NCBI GenBank assembly: GCA_903822205.1
Contig: CAIJOK010000053.1
Location: forward strand, 1-34,173
Reading direction: 5' to 3'
DNA from: an uncultured beta proteobacterium
GTDB taxonomy: Bacteria; Pseudomonadota; Gammaproteobacteria; Burkholderiales; Burkholderiaceae_C
DNA length: 34,173 bases
Shown piece by piece: positions 15,447-23,074 of the stretch; the stretch's first letter is position 1, and each line of letters begins with the position of its first letter. A program made the translations under genes and the position numbers. The notes under the pieces are model-generated. The model was not told where the DNA came from. It ran no database searches and was given only the letters and a program-made list of their open reading frames with translations.

Positions 15447-18400
15447 ATCACGTTATGAATCCCACTACGCCTACAACAACAGACTTGCAGCCCGCAGCGA
15501 TGGGCGTGTCCGGGCGCATTGCGCGGATGTTTTTGGCCAACGCCATCACGCCGCTCTTGGCACTGGTGGCCTTGCTGCTGGGCTTGTTTGCCGTGTTGGT
15601 CACCCCGCGTGAGGAAGAGCCGCAGATCAACGTGACGATGGCCAATGTGCTGATCGCCTTTCCGGGGGCATCCAGCGCGGATGTTCAAAACATGGTGGCG
15701 CGTCCGGCGGAGCAGGTGTTAAGCCAAATTGCCGGCATTGAACACACGTATTCTGTGGCACGCCCGGGCATGGCGGTGCTGACGGTTCAGTTCAAGGTGG
15801 GTGTGCCGCGCACCGAGGCCCTGGTGCGTTTGTACGATGTCTTGAATGCCCATCAGGACTGGCTGGCCCCCAATCTGGGAACGTTGCCACCGATCGTCAA
15901 ACCCAAGGGCATCGACGATGTGCCTGTTTTGGCGGTCACGCTGTGGAGCGCCGACACGCTGCCTGCGTCTGAACTGGCGCGTGTGGCTTATGCGGTAGAG
16001 GCCGAGATCAAACGGGTGCCTGGCACGCGTGAAGTGGCCACCATCGGCGGCCCGGGGCAGGCTGTGCAGGTGTGGCTGGACCCCGCCCGTCTGCGAGAAC
16101 GCGGCATGGATGCGATGCAGTTGAAATCTGCACTGGCCGCCGCCAATGCGGGCATGCCATCAGGATCCGTGATCGATCCTGATTGGTCGGGCCAGATGCT
16201 GGCGGTTGAGACCGGCGAGTTTTTGCATTCGGCATCAGATGTGGGCAACCTGGTGGTCGGTATCAGCAAAGGGCTGCCCGTGTTTTTGCACGAAGTAGCG
16301 CGGGTTGAGGCCACGGCCCAATTGCCACAGCGCTACGTCTGGTTTACCCCGGGCGCGGCAAGCCATGCGCAGGCAGCCAGTGCATCTGCGGGTTCATTGG
16401 CGGCTGCATCGGTGGCCGTCGGCGGGGTCTATCCATCGGTCACCTTGAGCGTCACCAAAAAGCCTGGCACCAATGCGGTCGATGTGTCGCAGGCGGTGCG
16501 CAAACGCATCCAGGAACTGCGCAATCGCCTGATCCCTGCCAACATCCAGACCACCATCACCCGCGACTATGGTGAAACTGCCGCCGAAAAGGCCAATAAG
16601 CTGATCCAAAAACTGGCTTTTGCAACAGGGTCGGTGATCTTGCTGGTGGGGCTGGCACTGGGCCGGCGTGAGGCCGTGATCGTCGGGTCTGCCGTGATTT
16701 TGACGCTGACGGCCACCTTGTTTGCGTCCTGGGCGTGGGGGTTCACGCTCAATCGGGTGTCTTTGTTTGCCCTGATTTTTTCGATCGGCATTTTGGTCGA
16801 TGATGCGATCGTGGTGGTTGAAAACATCCATCGGCATCAAGGGCTGACACCGGATCGCAGCCTGAAGGACATCATTCCGGTTGCCGTCGATGAAGTGGGC
16901 GGCCCCACCATTTTGGCGACGCTGACGGTCATTGCTGCGCTACTGCCCATGGCCTTTGTGTCGGGGCTGATGGGGCCGTACATGAGCCCCATCCCGATCA
17001 ATGCCAGTTTGGGCATGGCCATCTCGTTGGGTATCGCGTTTACCGTCACCCCGTGGCTGGCCTTCAAGCTGATGGATACGCACAAGAATGTACCGGTCGC
17101 CGAACACGGTGCGGGTGCGGGTACGGGTCACGGTCTGGCATTGCGCCTACAGGTTTTGTTTGCAAGGGTGCTTGCACCTTTGCTGGACAGTGCTAAAAAG
17201 CGCTGGTACTTGTTGGCGGGCATCGTGGCGGCCTTGCTGCTGTCGGTGGGCCTGGCCGCAGTGCAGGCGGTGGTCCTGAAAATGCTGCCGTTTGACAACA
17301 AAAGCGAGTTTCAGGTGGTGGTCGACATGCCGGCAGGCACACCGCTTGAAGATACAGCCGCAGCGCTGCACGATTTGGGCGCTTTTTTGGCAGGACAGCC
17401 TGAGGTCGTGCATTTGCAGGCGTATGCGGGCACGGCCTCACCCATTACTTTCAACGGTTTGGTCAGGCAGTATTACCTACGGTCGGATGCCGAACAAGGC
17501 GACCTTCAGGTCAGTCTGGTCGATAAACACCATCGCAGTGACAAGAGCCACGCCATTGCACAACGCCTGCGTCCGGCGCTGGTGGCCATTGGCTTGCGGC
17601 ATCATGCCCGCGTCAAAGTGGTTGAGGTTCCGCCCGGGCCACCGGTGATGTCCCCGCTGGTGGCTGAGGTGTATGGCCCGGACGAGGCCGGTCGCCAACG
17701 TCTGGCTGAGCGTGTAGCACAGGCTTTTGCGGACACTCCCGACATTGTGTTTGTCGATACATCGCTCAAAGAAAATGCCCCCAGGGCTTATCTGCGGGTG
17801 CATCGCCAACGGGCTGATGCGCTGGGCATACCGGTGGCCATGGTGGCGCAGACCGCTGCCATGGCGCTTTCTGGCGCAGACGCTGCTTATTTGCACGACA
17901 GGCAGTCCAAATACCCAGTTCCGGTGCGACTGCAATTGCCACTGAGCGCACAGGTGGGGTTGGATGCTGTGCTGGCCATGCCGCTGCGTGCGGCCAATGG
18001 CCAGTTGGTGCCTTTGTCTGAGCTGGTGCATGTGGCGCGCGGCGTGATCGATAAACCGTTGCTGACCAAAGACCTGCAGGGGGTTAGCTATGTTTTTGGC
18101 GACATGGCGGGCAAGTTGGACTCCCCCTTGTACGGGCTGTTTGCGGTCAGGCACAAACTGGCTGCGGCGGCCTTGCCCGGCACGGGCGAACTGGGTGAAT
18201 ACTGGATCACCCAACCGGCAGACCCTTATGGTCAGTACGCCATCAAGTGGGACGGCGAATGGCAAATCACCTACGACACTTTTCGCGACATGGGTGCTGC
18301 TTATGGTGTGGGGCTGATTTTGATTTACCTGCTGGTCGTGGCCCAGTTCAAAAGCTACCTCACCCCGCTGGTCATCATGGCTCCCATACCGCTCACGCTC

Positions 18401-18769
18401 ATCGGTGTGATGCCCGGACACGCCCTGCTGGGGGCGCAGTTCACCGCCACATCGATGATCGGCATGATTGCCCTGGCCGGTATCATCGTTCGCAATTCCA
18501 TTTTGCTGGTGGACTTTATCGAGTTGCAGGTGTCGCAAGGCGTGGCTTTTAAGACCGCAGTGGTGCAGTCTGCTGCTGTTCGTGCCCAGCCCATTGCCCT
18601 GACGGGGCTGGCGGCGATGATCGGTGCGCTGTTTATTCTGGACGACCCCATCTTTAACGGCCTGGCCATCTCGCTGATCTTTGGCATTCTGGTATCTACA
18701 CTGCTCACCCTGGTGGTGATACCTGTTCTGTATTACGCTCTTTATTGGCGGCGTGTGGCCGTTGCGTAA
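15443..18769 (+). CDS. RND multidrug-type efflux permease, AcrB-like
   Basis: An 1108-residue inner-membrane proton-driven pump of the AcrB/HAE1-like RND superfamily. It has the usual duplicated layout: a TM helix (ANAITPLLALVALLLGLFAVL), a large periplasmic loop, a six-helix bundle, and then a repeat of the same. The proton-relay aspartate pair is in SIGILVDDAIVVVENIHRH, in the TM4 region. The first loop begins PREEEPQINVTMANVLIAFPGASS, a pattern of RND pumps with broad or unassigned substrates. Start ATG at 15443 overlaps the adaptor stop by four bases; another ATG three codons in is possible. No outer-membrane factor gene is present in the window, so the pump probably shares one encoded elsewhere. 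Confidence 0.95.
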   Translation: MNHVMNPTTPTTTDLQPAAMGVSGRIARMFLANAITPLLALVALLLGLFAVLVTPREEEPQINVTMANVLIAFPGASSADVQNMVARPAEQVLSQIAGIEHTYSVARPGMAVLTVQFKVGVPRTEALVRLYDVLNAHQDWLAPNLGTLPPIVKPKGIDDVPVLAVTLWSADTLPASELARVAYAVEAEIKRVPGTREVATIGGPGQAVQVWLDPARLRERGMDAMQLKSALAAANAGMPSGSVIDPDWSGQMLAVETGEFLHSASDVGNLVVGISKGLPVFLHEVARVEATAQLPQRYVWFTPGAASHAQAASASAGSLAAASVAVGGVYPSVTLSVTKKPGTNAVDVSQAVRKRIQELRNRLIPANIQTTITRDYGETAAEKANKLIQKLAFATGSVILLVGLALGRREAVIVGSAVILTLTATLFASWAWGFTLNRVSLFALIFSIGILVDDAIVVVENIHRHQGLTPDRSLKDIIPVAVDEVGGPTILATLTVIAALLPMAFVSGLMGPYMSPIPINASLGMAISLGIAFTVTPWLAFKLMDTHKNVPVAEHGAGAGTGHGLALRLQVLFARVLAPLLDSAKKRWYLLAGIVAALLLSVGLAAVQAVVLKMLPFDNKSEFQVVVDMPAGTPLEDTAAALHDLGAFLAGQPEVVHLQAYAGTASPITFNGLVRQYYLRSDAEQGDLQVSLVDKHHRSDKSHAIAQRLRPALVAIGLRHHARVKVVEVPPGPPVMSPLVAEVYGPDEAGRQRLAERVAQAFADTPDIVFVDTSLKENAPRAYLRVHRQRADALGIPVAMVAQTAAMALSGADAAYLHDRQSKYPVPVRLQLPLSAQVGLDAVLAMPLRAANGQLVPLSELVHVARGVIDKPLLTKDLQGVSYVFGDMAGKLDSPLYGLFAVRHKLAAAALPGTGELGEYWITQPADPYGQYAIKWDGEWQITYDTFRDMGAAYGVGLILIYLLVVAQFKSYLTPLVIMAPIPLTLIGVMPGHALLGAQFTATSMIGMIALAGIIVRNSILLVDFIELQVSQGVAFKTAVVQSAAVRAQPIALTGLAAMIGALFILDDPIFNGLAISLIFGILVSTLLTLVVIPVLYYALYWRRVAVA

Positions 18770-18837
18770 TCCGTGGCTTCAACCCGACTGTTTTGGGTTT
18801 AGGCTTGTTTGTTTATTGTTATTTATTGGAGTTTATG

Positions 18838-19062
18838 ATGACTGTTCAACGTTATATCCACGTGTTTGCAGGTTTGTTTGTCATGGTGTCACTGGCCCTG
18901 GGGGTGGAGGGCAGCCCTGTGTTTGTCAGCAAATGGGCACTGGCCTTTACGGCCTTTGTGGGAGCCAATCTGTTTCAGTATGGGTGGACTAATTTTTGCC
19001 CGATGGGCATATTGCTAAAAAAACTGGGTGTTCCAGAATCCAAAAGCTGCTGCGGCAAATAA
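18838..19062 (+). CDS. Small DUF2892 (YgaP-like transmembrane) membrane protein
   Basis: A 74-residue inner-membrane protein with two predicted helices (YIHVFAGLFVMVSLALGV and WALAFTAFVGANLFQYGW) and the family signature TNFCPMGILLKKLGV. This domain is found alone or fused to rhodanese in YgaP; its role is not well established. I chose the second of two adjacent ATGs (18838), six bases after GGAG; the ATG at 18835 has only three bases of spacing. The C-terminus SKSCCGK adds a vicinal cysteine pair, which could bind metal or take part in thiol chemistry (inference). It follows the RND permease by 68 bases and may share its transcript. Confidence 0.85.
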   Translation: MTVQRYIHVFAGLFVMVSLALGVEGSPVFVSKWALAFTAFVGANLFQYGWTNFCPMGILLKKLGVPESKSCCGK

Positions 19063-19233
19063 GCCTTTGTGGGCAAGCGTTGTGGCCCCTGCCATAACGC
19101 AAAACGCCCCTTCAATAGACCGGCCAACGGCTGCCAAAAATCCTTTTTGCACTTTGGCCCGTAAGGTGGCGGGGGCCAATACTTGCACATCGGCCCCATA
19201 GCGCGTGATGTCGCCGATCAATTCGGTGGTGTC
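19063..19233 (-). pseudogene. Remnant of a WYL-domain transcriptional regulator (C-terminal end)
   Basis: The leftward frame starting at 19233 reads DTTELIGDITRYGADVQVLAP and continues with ATLRAKVQKGFLAAV. This is the pattern of the last strand and helix of WYL-domain regulators, where a T-E-L-(V/I)-x-D-I-x-R-Y-G segment is followed by VEVLAPxxLR. Directly upstream there is an in-frame TGA (19236-19234). The inverted-repeat element at 19229-19391 begins there, so the rest of the gene is missing. Downstream the frame runs into the antisense of the DUF2892 gene without a proper end. It is clearly non-functional. Confidence 0.6.
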
Positions 19234-19391
19234 TCATGTTGACATACAGCGCTGAACACGATGCGTTAAAAGTGATGATGGGAATGGACAATTCGCAAAA
19301 CCGCCGCGTCTGCGTGGGTTACAGACCGCGTTTGGACAACTTTGGCATGGATTTCGTACCCAGCACGACCTTGTATGTCAACGTGAGACAC
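19229..19391. mobile_element. MITE-like element with 20-base terminal inverted repeats
   Basis: GTGTCTCATGTTGACATACA at 19229-19248 is the reverse complement, with one mismatch, of the 20 bases at 19372-19391. The 163 bases they enclose carry no recognisable gene, as expected of a non-autonomous miniature element mobilised by a transposase elsewhere. No clear target-site duplication is visible in the flanks (GGTG on the left, TACC on the right). The left edge coincides with the breakpoint of the WYL regulator remnant. Alternatives are a small structured RNA or a binding site for a dimeric regulator. Confidence 0.55.
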
Positions 19392-19434
19392 TACCCAAAT
19401 TTGCCTCGACCCAACCCCTTTGACTTGGATTGCT

Positions 19435-20172
19435 ATGAAAAGAATACTCATCATCGGCGCGACATCGGCCATTGCCGAGGCCACGGCCCGTCTGTGGGCG
19501 GCACAAGGCCACAGCCTGTACTTGCTGGGCCGCAATGTTGAGCGCCTGGGCAGCATCGCCACCGACCTGGCTGTGCGCGGGGCATCATCGGCCCAGTTGG
19601 CCCGGCTGGACGTGAACGACTTTGCCCAACACGTTTGCGTTCTGGATGCTGCCATCACGGCGCTGGGCGGCATTGACATGGTGCTGATTGCCCACGGCAC
19701 GCTGGGTGAGCAAAAAGCTTGCGAGCGAGACTTTGCTGCCACGCTGCAAGAGTTGAACACCAACGCCATCAGCGTGATCTCGCTGCTCACCCACCTGGGC
19801 AACCGTTTTGAAGCGCAAGGGCACGGTTCGATGGTGGTGATCAGTTCAGTCGCCGGTGACCGAGGCCGCCAGTCCAACTATGTCTATGGCGCGGCCAAAG
19901 GGGCTGTGTCCATTTATTTGCAAGGTTTGCGCCAGCGACTGCACAAGTCTGGCGTGCAGGTACTGACCGTCAAGCCTGGGTTTGTGGATACGCCGATGAC
20001 GGCTGAATTCAAGAAGGGCTTGCTGTGGGCCAAGCCGGAGGCGATTGCGCGATGTATTGATGCAGGCGTGCAAAAAAGGCGCGATGTGGTTTATGCGCCT
20101 TGGTTTTGGTGGGGGGTGATGACGGTGATACGCGCAGTGCCAGAGCGGCTGTTTAAAAGATTGAGTCTGTAA
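19435..20172 (+). CDS. Short-chain dehydrogenase/reductase (SDR) family oxidoreductase
   Basis: A 245-residue classical-type SDR. The cofactor loop is LIIGATSAIAEATARLWA (residues 5-22), a variant in which the usual glycines are partly Ser/Ala, as in DprE2-like keto-reductases. The catalytic residues are S137/S138 (VVISSVAGDRG), Y151 and K155 (YVYGAAKGA). The PGFVDTPMT segment follows. It would interconvert a hydroxyl and a keto group with NAD(P)(H); similarity in style to decaprenylphosphoryl-ribose epimerase subunits hints at a lipid-linked or sugar substrate, but this is weak. I chose ATG 19435 (MKRILIIGA) over TTG 19420. The C-terminus FWWGVMTVIRAVPERLFKRL may associate with the membrane. 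Confidence 0.9.
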   Translation: MKRILIIGATSAIAEATARLWAAQGHSLYLLGRNVERLGSIATDLAVRGASSAQLARLDVNDFAQHVCVLDAAITALGGIDMVLIAHGTLGEQKACERDFAATLQELNTNAISVISLLTHLGNRFEAQGHGSMVVISSVAGDRGRQSNYVYGAAKGAVSIYLQGLRQRLHKSGVQVLTVKPGFVDTPMTAEFKKGLLWAKPEAIARCIDAGVQKRRDVVYAPWFWWGVMTVIRAVPERLFKRLSL

Positions 20173-20175
20173 CAC

Positions 20176-20196
20176 CAATCATCAATCATCAATCAT
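20176..20196 (+). repeat. Short 7-base tandem repeat between SDR and membrane-protein genes
   Basis: Three exact CAATCAT units, followed by two degenerate ones (TCATCAT, CAAACAT) to 20210. It starts just after the SDR stop codon and lies in the leader of the next gene. Confidence 0.75.
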
Positions 20197-20224
20197 TCAT
20201 CATCAAACATCCTGAAAGAAACAC

Positions 20225-22246
20225 ATGGTTACGCATTCATCTCTCTTGTCTTATTTGAAAGAGTACTGGATTAGACAATCCGTCGAACGAATTGCCTATA
20301 CAGTTTCAGTATTACTCCTTGTTATTCCTGTTTGGATTGCAGATTTTCCGCCGTTTGGTGATATCCCTCAACATGCAGCACAGGTTTCTGAGTTTCTGCG
20401 CTATCTGGAAGGAAATCCGTCACCATCCTTTACTATTAATTTATTTACACCGTATATTTTTGGGTATGTACTCACAGCACTATTTGCGCTTGTGTTACCG
20501 TTGGTTGTCGCCATAAAACTCACTTTGTCTGTGGCAATCGTTGGATTTCCAATCGCTTGCTGCTGGTTAAGACGTGAGTCTGGCGGAAAACCGTATTGGG
20601 ACTGGATGATATTACCAACAGCGTATAGTTTTTCATTGGAGTGGGGTTTTCTCAACTTTATCATTGGAGCGCCTATAGCGATATTTTTAATTGCAGCGAG
20701 CTTAAATCGTGATCGGGCTGCATCATTGCGCAATGAATTTGCCGTTTTTTCATTGTCACTGCTGCTTTTTCTAAGTCATATCATCCTGTATGCCTTTTTT
20801 TGGGGGATCGCCTTTCTTATACTGGCCACACGCTTTGAGAATTTTACAATTTTATACAAACGTTTGCGGCCATTATTGTTATCTGCTGTATTGGTTCCTA
20901 TTTGGTTGGCCATGATATCCAGTGGTGAAGCAAAAATGATTCAGGGTGTTTTCTGGGGTCTGGAACCGGGGAGATTTTTTGAGCTACTTGTATTGCCACA
21001 TCTCTGGCCATTGGATGCTGTTCATGTGTCTGTATCTTTACTATTGCTCGCATTTCCTTGGTTCACTGGTGGACGCATGATCTGGCGGCGAGCACACAGC
21101 TTGTCTGCCGTCGCATTCCTGGTAGGATTTATGTTTCTCCCCAACGGCGCTTATGGTGCATCGTTGGTATTTCAGCGTTTTGCTGTATTTCTGATTCCAT
21201 TTTGGCTGCTTCTTTTCGTACCAAGAAAAGGTGACGCTGTAGCGTTATCACAAGGGCAAAAAATATTGACTGCTATTATGGTTATCTTGGTGTGTATTTT
21301 TTCGTGCAGCCTGGTCTATCGAAGAGCAGAAAATTACATGGGATTGTCCAAAGATTTTTCAGATTTTCGAGTTGTTATTTCACAAATGCGACCTCATGCC
21401 AAAGTGCTTTCTCTTCCCTTTGATCATGGTGGCGAACAATTTCCAGGACGGATTTTCGCGCATTTCGCTTCTTGGTATCAAGCATTCAATGGTGGTACGA
21501 CAGACCCAAGCTTTGGAACTCTTTATCACATGCTTGCAAGATACCGTCTGGAACAGTTGCCTCCGGTGAGGCTTGGCTTCGAAGATGCAGCTTCATCTTT
21601 TGACTGGGCTCGGCATAGAGGCGATGAGTACGACTATTTTCTGGTTCATTCATTTTCAGACAGAAATATGACTGAATTTAGTAAGTCTGCTTGTCCCATC
21701 GAGTTGGTTAAGCACGTGGGTGGGTGGTGGCTGTATGCACCGGTCGGTACGCACGATAAGCGCTGTTCAATCAAACGTCATCCGCATAAAAATTTTATGT
21801 TTTCCAACGTCATGCGTAGCAAAGATTATCCAACTTCTGACAAAGAATTTGATATGATGCATTTGAATCCAGTAGCGCCATTGGACAACATGAATCAGTA
21901 TCAATGGAAAAAAATTGATGGTTATCGTCTATTTGAATTGGATATAGATTTGGCTGCTGATCGTGGTAATACCGATTATAAAACAACCTACGTTTATGCC
22001 GAAATGGATGCAGGTCCAAGCGCTGTGGATGTTGAATTGGAATTGGGATCAGACGATGGCCTGACAGTTTGGCACGAAGGTCATCGCATTGTGTATGCAC
22101 CCAACCAGTTGCGAGCTGCAAAATGGGGGGATAACACCGTCACCGTTTTGCTTCAACCAGGCGTGAATCACTTTTTATTCAGAATCAATAATGCCGCTGG
22201 GGGATGGCGACTGCTTGGAAGAGCTGTCGCTGCTGCCAACCAGTAG
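20225..22246 (+). CDS. Polytopic membrane protein with C-terminal beta-sandwich-like domain
   Basis: A 673-residue protein not assigned to a named family. Residues ~20-360 hold about ten hydrophobic segments with an early luminal-type loop DFPPFGDIPQHAAQVSEFLRYL, which is reminiscent of GT-C membrane glycosyltransferases. An acidic residue in that loop would be the usual catalytic base, but this is inference. A soluble part follows (residues ~370-560). The last ~110 residues contain VELELGSDDGLTVWHEGHRIVY and VLLQPGVNHFLFRINNAAGGW, the pattern of carbohydrate-associated jelly-roll domains. Base composition is clearly lower in GC than its neighbours, suggesting later acquisition. Start ATG 20225 follows GAAAG. 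Confidence 0.7.
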   Translation: MVTHSSLLSYLKEYWIRQSVERIAYTVSVLLLVIPVWIADFPPFGDIPQHAAQVSEFLRYLEGNPSPSFTINLFTPYIFGYVLTALFALVLPLVVAIKLTLSVAIVGFPIACCWLRRESGGKPYWDWMILPTAYSFSLEWGFLNFIIGAPIAIFLIAASLNRDRAASLRNEFAVFSLSLLLFLSHIILYAFFWGIAFLILATRFENFTILYKRLRPLLLSAVLVPIWLAMISSGEAKMIQGVFWGLEPGRFFELLVLPHLWPLDAVHVSVSLLLLAFPWFTGGRMIWRRAHSLSAVAFLVGFMFLPNGAYGASLVFQRFAVFLIPFWLLLFVPRKGDAVALSQGQKILTAIMVILVCIFSCSLVYRRAENYMGLSKDFSDFRVVISQMRPHAKVLSLPFDHGGEQFPGRIFAHFASWYQAFNGGTTDPSFGTLYHMLARYRLEQLPPVRLGFEDAASSFDWARHRGDEYDYFLVHSFSDRNMTEFSKSACPIELVKHVGGWWLYAPVGTHDKRCSIKRHPHKNFMFSNVMRSKDYPTSDKEFDMMHLNPVAPLDNMNQYQWKKIDGYRLFELDIDLAADRGNTDYKTTYVYAEMDAGPSAVDVELELGSDDGLTVWHEGHRIVYAPNQLRAAKWGDNTVTVLLQPGVNHFLFRINNAAGGWRLLGRAVAAANQ

Positions 22247-22333
22247 CCCACCTTTTCGATGCCTCCCCGCATTCCATGTCTCAATCCACTTGAGCGCCCT
22301 CACTGATAACACGCCAACGACATCGATGATTCA

Positions 22334-22424
22334 TCCCTAATCCCTAATCCCTAATCCCTAATCCCTAATCCCTAATCCCTAATCCCTAATCCCTAATCCC
22401 TAATCCCTAATCCCTAATCCCTAA
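22334..22424 (+). repeat. Heptanucleotide tandem array, 13 exact TCCCTAA units
   Basis: Thirteen uninterrupted copies of TCCCTAA, followed by a partial TCCC. The array enters the 3' end of the leftward transglycosylase gene: its TAG stop (22414-22416) and the last Ile-Arg-Asp codons are made of repeat sequence. On the minus strand each unit reads TTAGGGA, giving telomere-like TTAGGG with an extra base. It may vary in length between strains by slippage. Confidence 0.97.
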
Positions 22425-23055
22425 TCCCCAAAGATTCCTTGGCTCCTAATACCAGGTTTGGATAGCTGGCTTGGCCGGGTGATCCGTTGTAGCGCCCCAG
22501 TGCCATGAACAGATTTCCGCCTTCACGGTCCAGATAATGTCGCAATATGGTGCAGCCAAAGCGCAGGTTGGTTTGCATATGAAACAGTTTTCCGGCATCA
22601 CCATCGCCCAGCAACCGCGTCCAAAACGGCATGACCTGCATATAACCGCGTGCATCAGACCTGCTGACCGCAAATTTGCGAAAGTTACTTTCCACCTGAA
22701 TCAGCCCTATCACCAGCGATACATCCAACCCGGCACGTTTGGATTCGTACCAGACTGTTTGCAAAAATTCAAGGCGGGTATTGGGGTCGGGGTGTTGTTT
22801 TTTCAACCGTTCATTCATCACGCCCAGCCACCGCTGATAGCGCAGGCGCGCCTCGGTATTGGCAAATTCGGGCACGGGGGGGGCAGAGCTGGTGACGGCA
22901 GAACTCAAGGCCGTCCGAACTGCGTCTTTCAGGGGTTCTTCAATTTGCGTACCGGCCCGGGCAGACACCACACAGCACAGGGCGCAGATCAATACCAACA
23001 GGGCGGGCAGGCTATCCATGCACTTGGCCTTGGCACACCCCCCCATGCGCGTCAT
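22414..23055 (-). CDS. Secreted lytic transglycosylase, SLT (GH23) type
   Basis: A 213-residue exported peptidoglycan-cleaving enzyme. A signal peptide with a KAK n-region and the core LPALLVLICALCCVV ends near SARA-G (residue 34). The catalytic glutamate is E122 in LIQVESNFRKFAVS, followed by ARGYMQVMPFW and ALGRYNGSPGQ, the standard SLT motifs. It would cut the MurNAc-GlcNAc bond to leave a 1,6-anhydro end. I chose ATG 23055 with GGAAG nine bases upstream; ATG 23073 starts one base after the proS stop and is an alternative. It follows proS in the same direction and is probably co-transcribed. The last three residues are encoded by the heptanucleotide array. Confidence 0.9.
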   Translation of the reverse strand: MTRMGGCAKAKCMDSLPALLVLICALCCVVSARAGTQIEEPLKDAVRTALSSAVTSSAPPVPEFANTEARLRYQRWLGVMNERLKKQHPDPNTRLEFLQTVWYESKRAGLDVSLVIGLIQVESNFRKFAVSRSDARGYMQVMPFWTRLLGDGDAGKLFHMQTNLRFGCTILRHYLDREGGNLFMALGRYNGSPGQASYPNLVLGAKESLGIRD

Positions 23056-23074
23056 CGTCGCGATCTTCCACATG

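Noticed and set aside
19266-19877. 203-codon leftward frame overlapping the SDR gene
   Set aside because: Most of it is antisense to the clear SDR gene; only its last ~40 codons lie in the MITE-like element and match nothing I know.
22334-22424. Telomere or CRISPR interpretation of the TCCCTAA array
   Set aside because: A chromosomal bacterial context, no array end at a replicon terminus, and no spacers between units; it is a simple tandem repeat.
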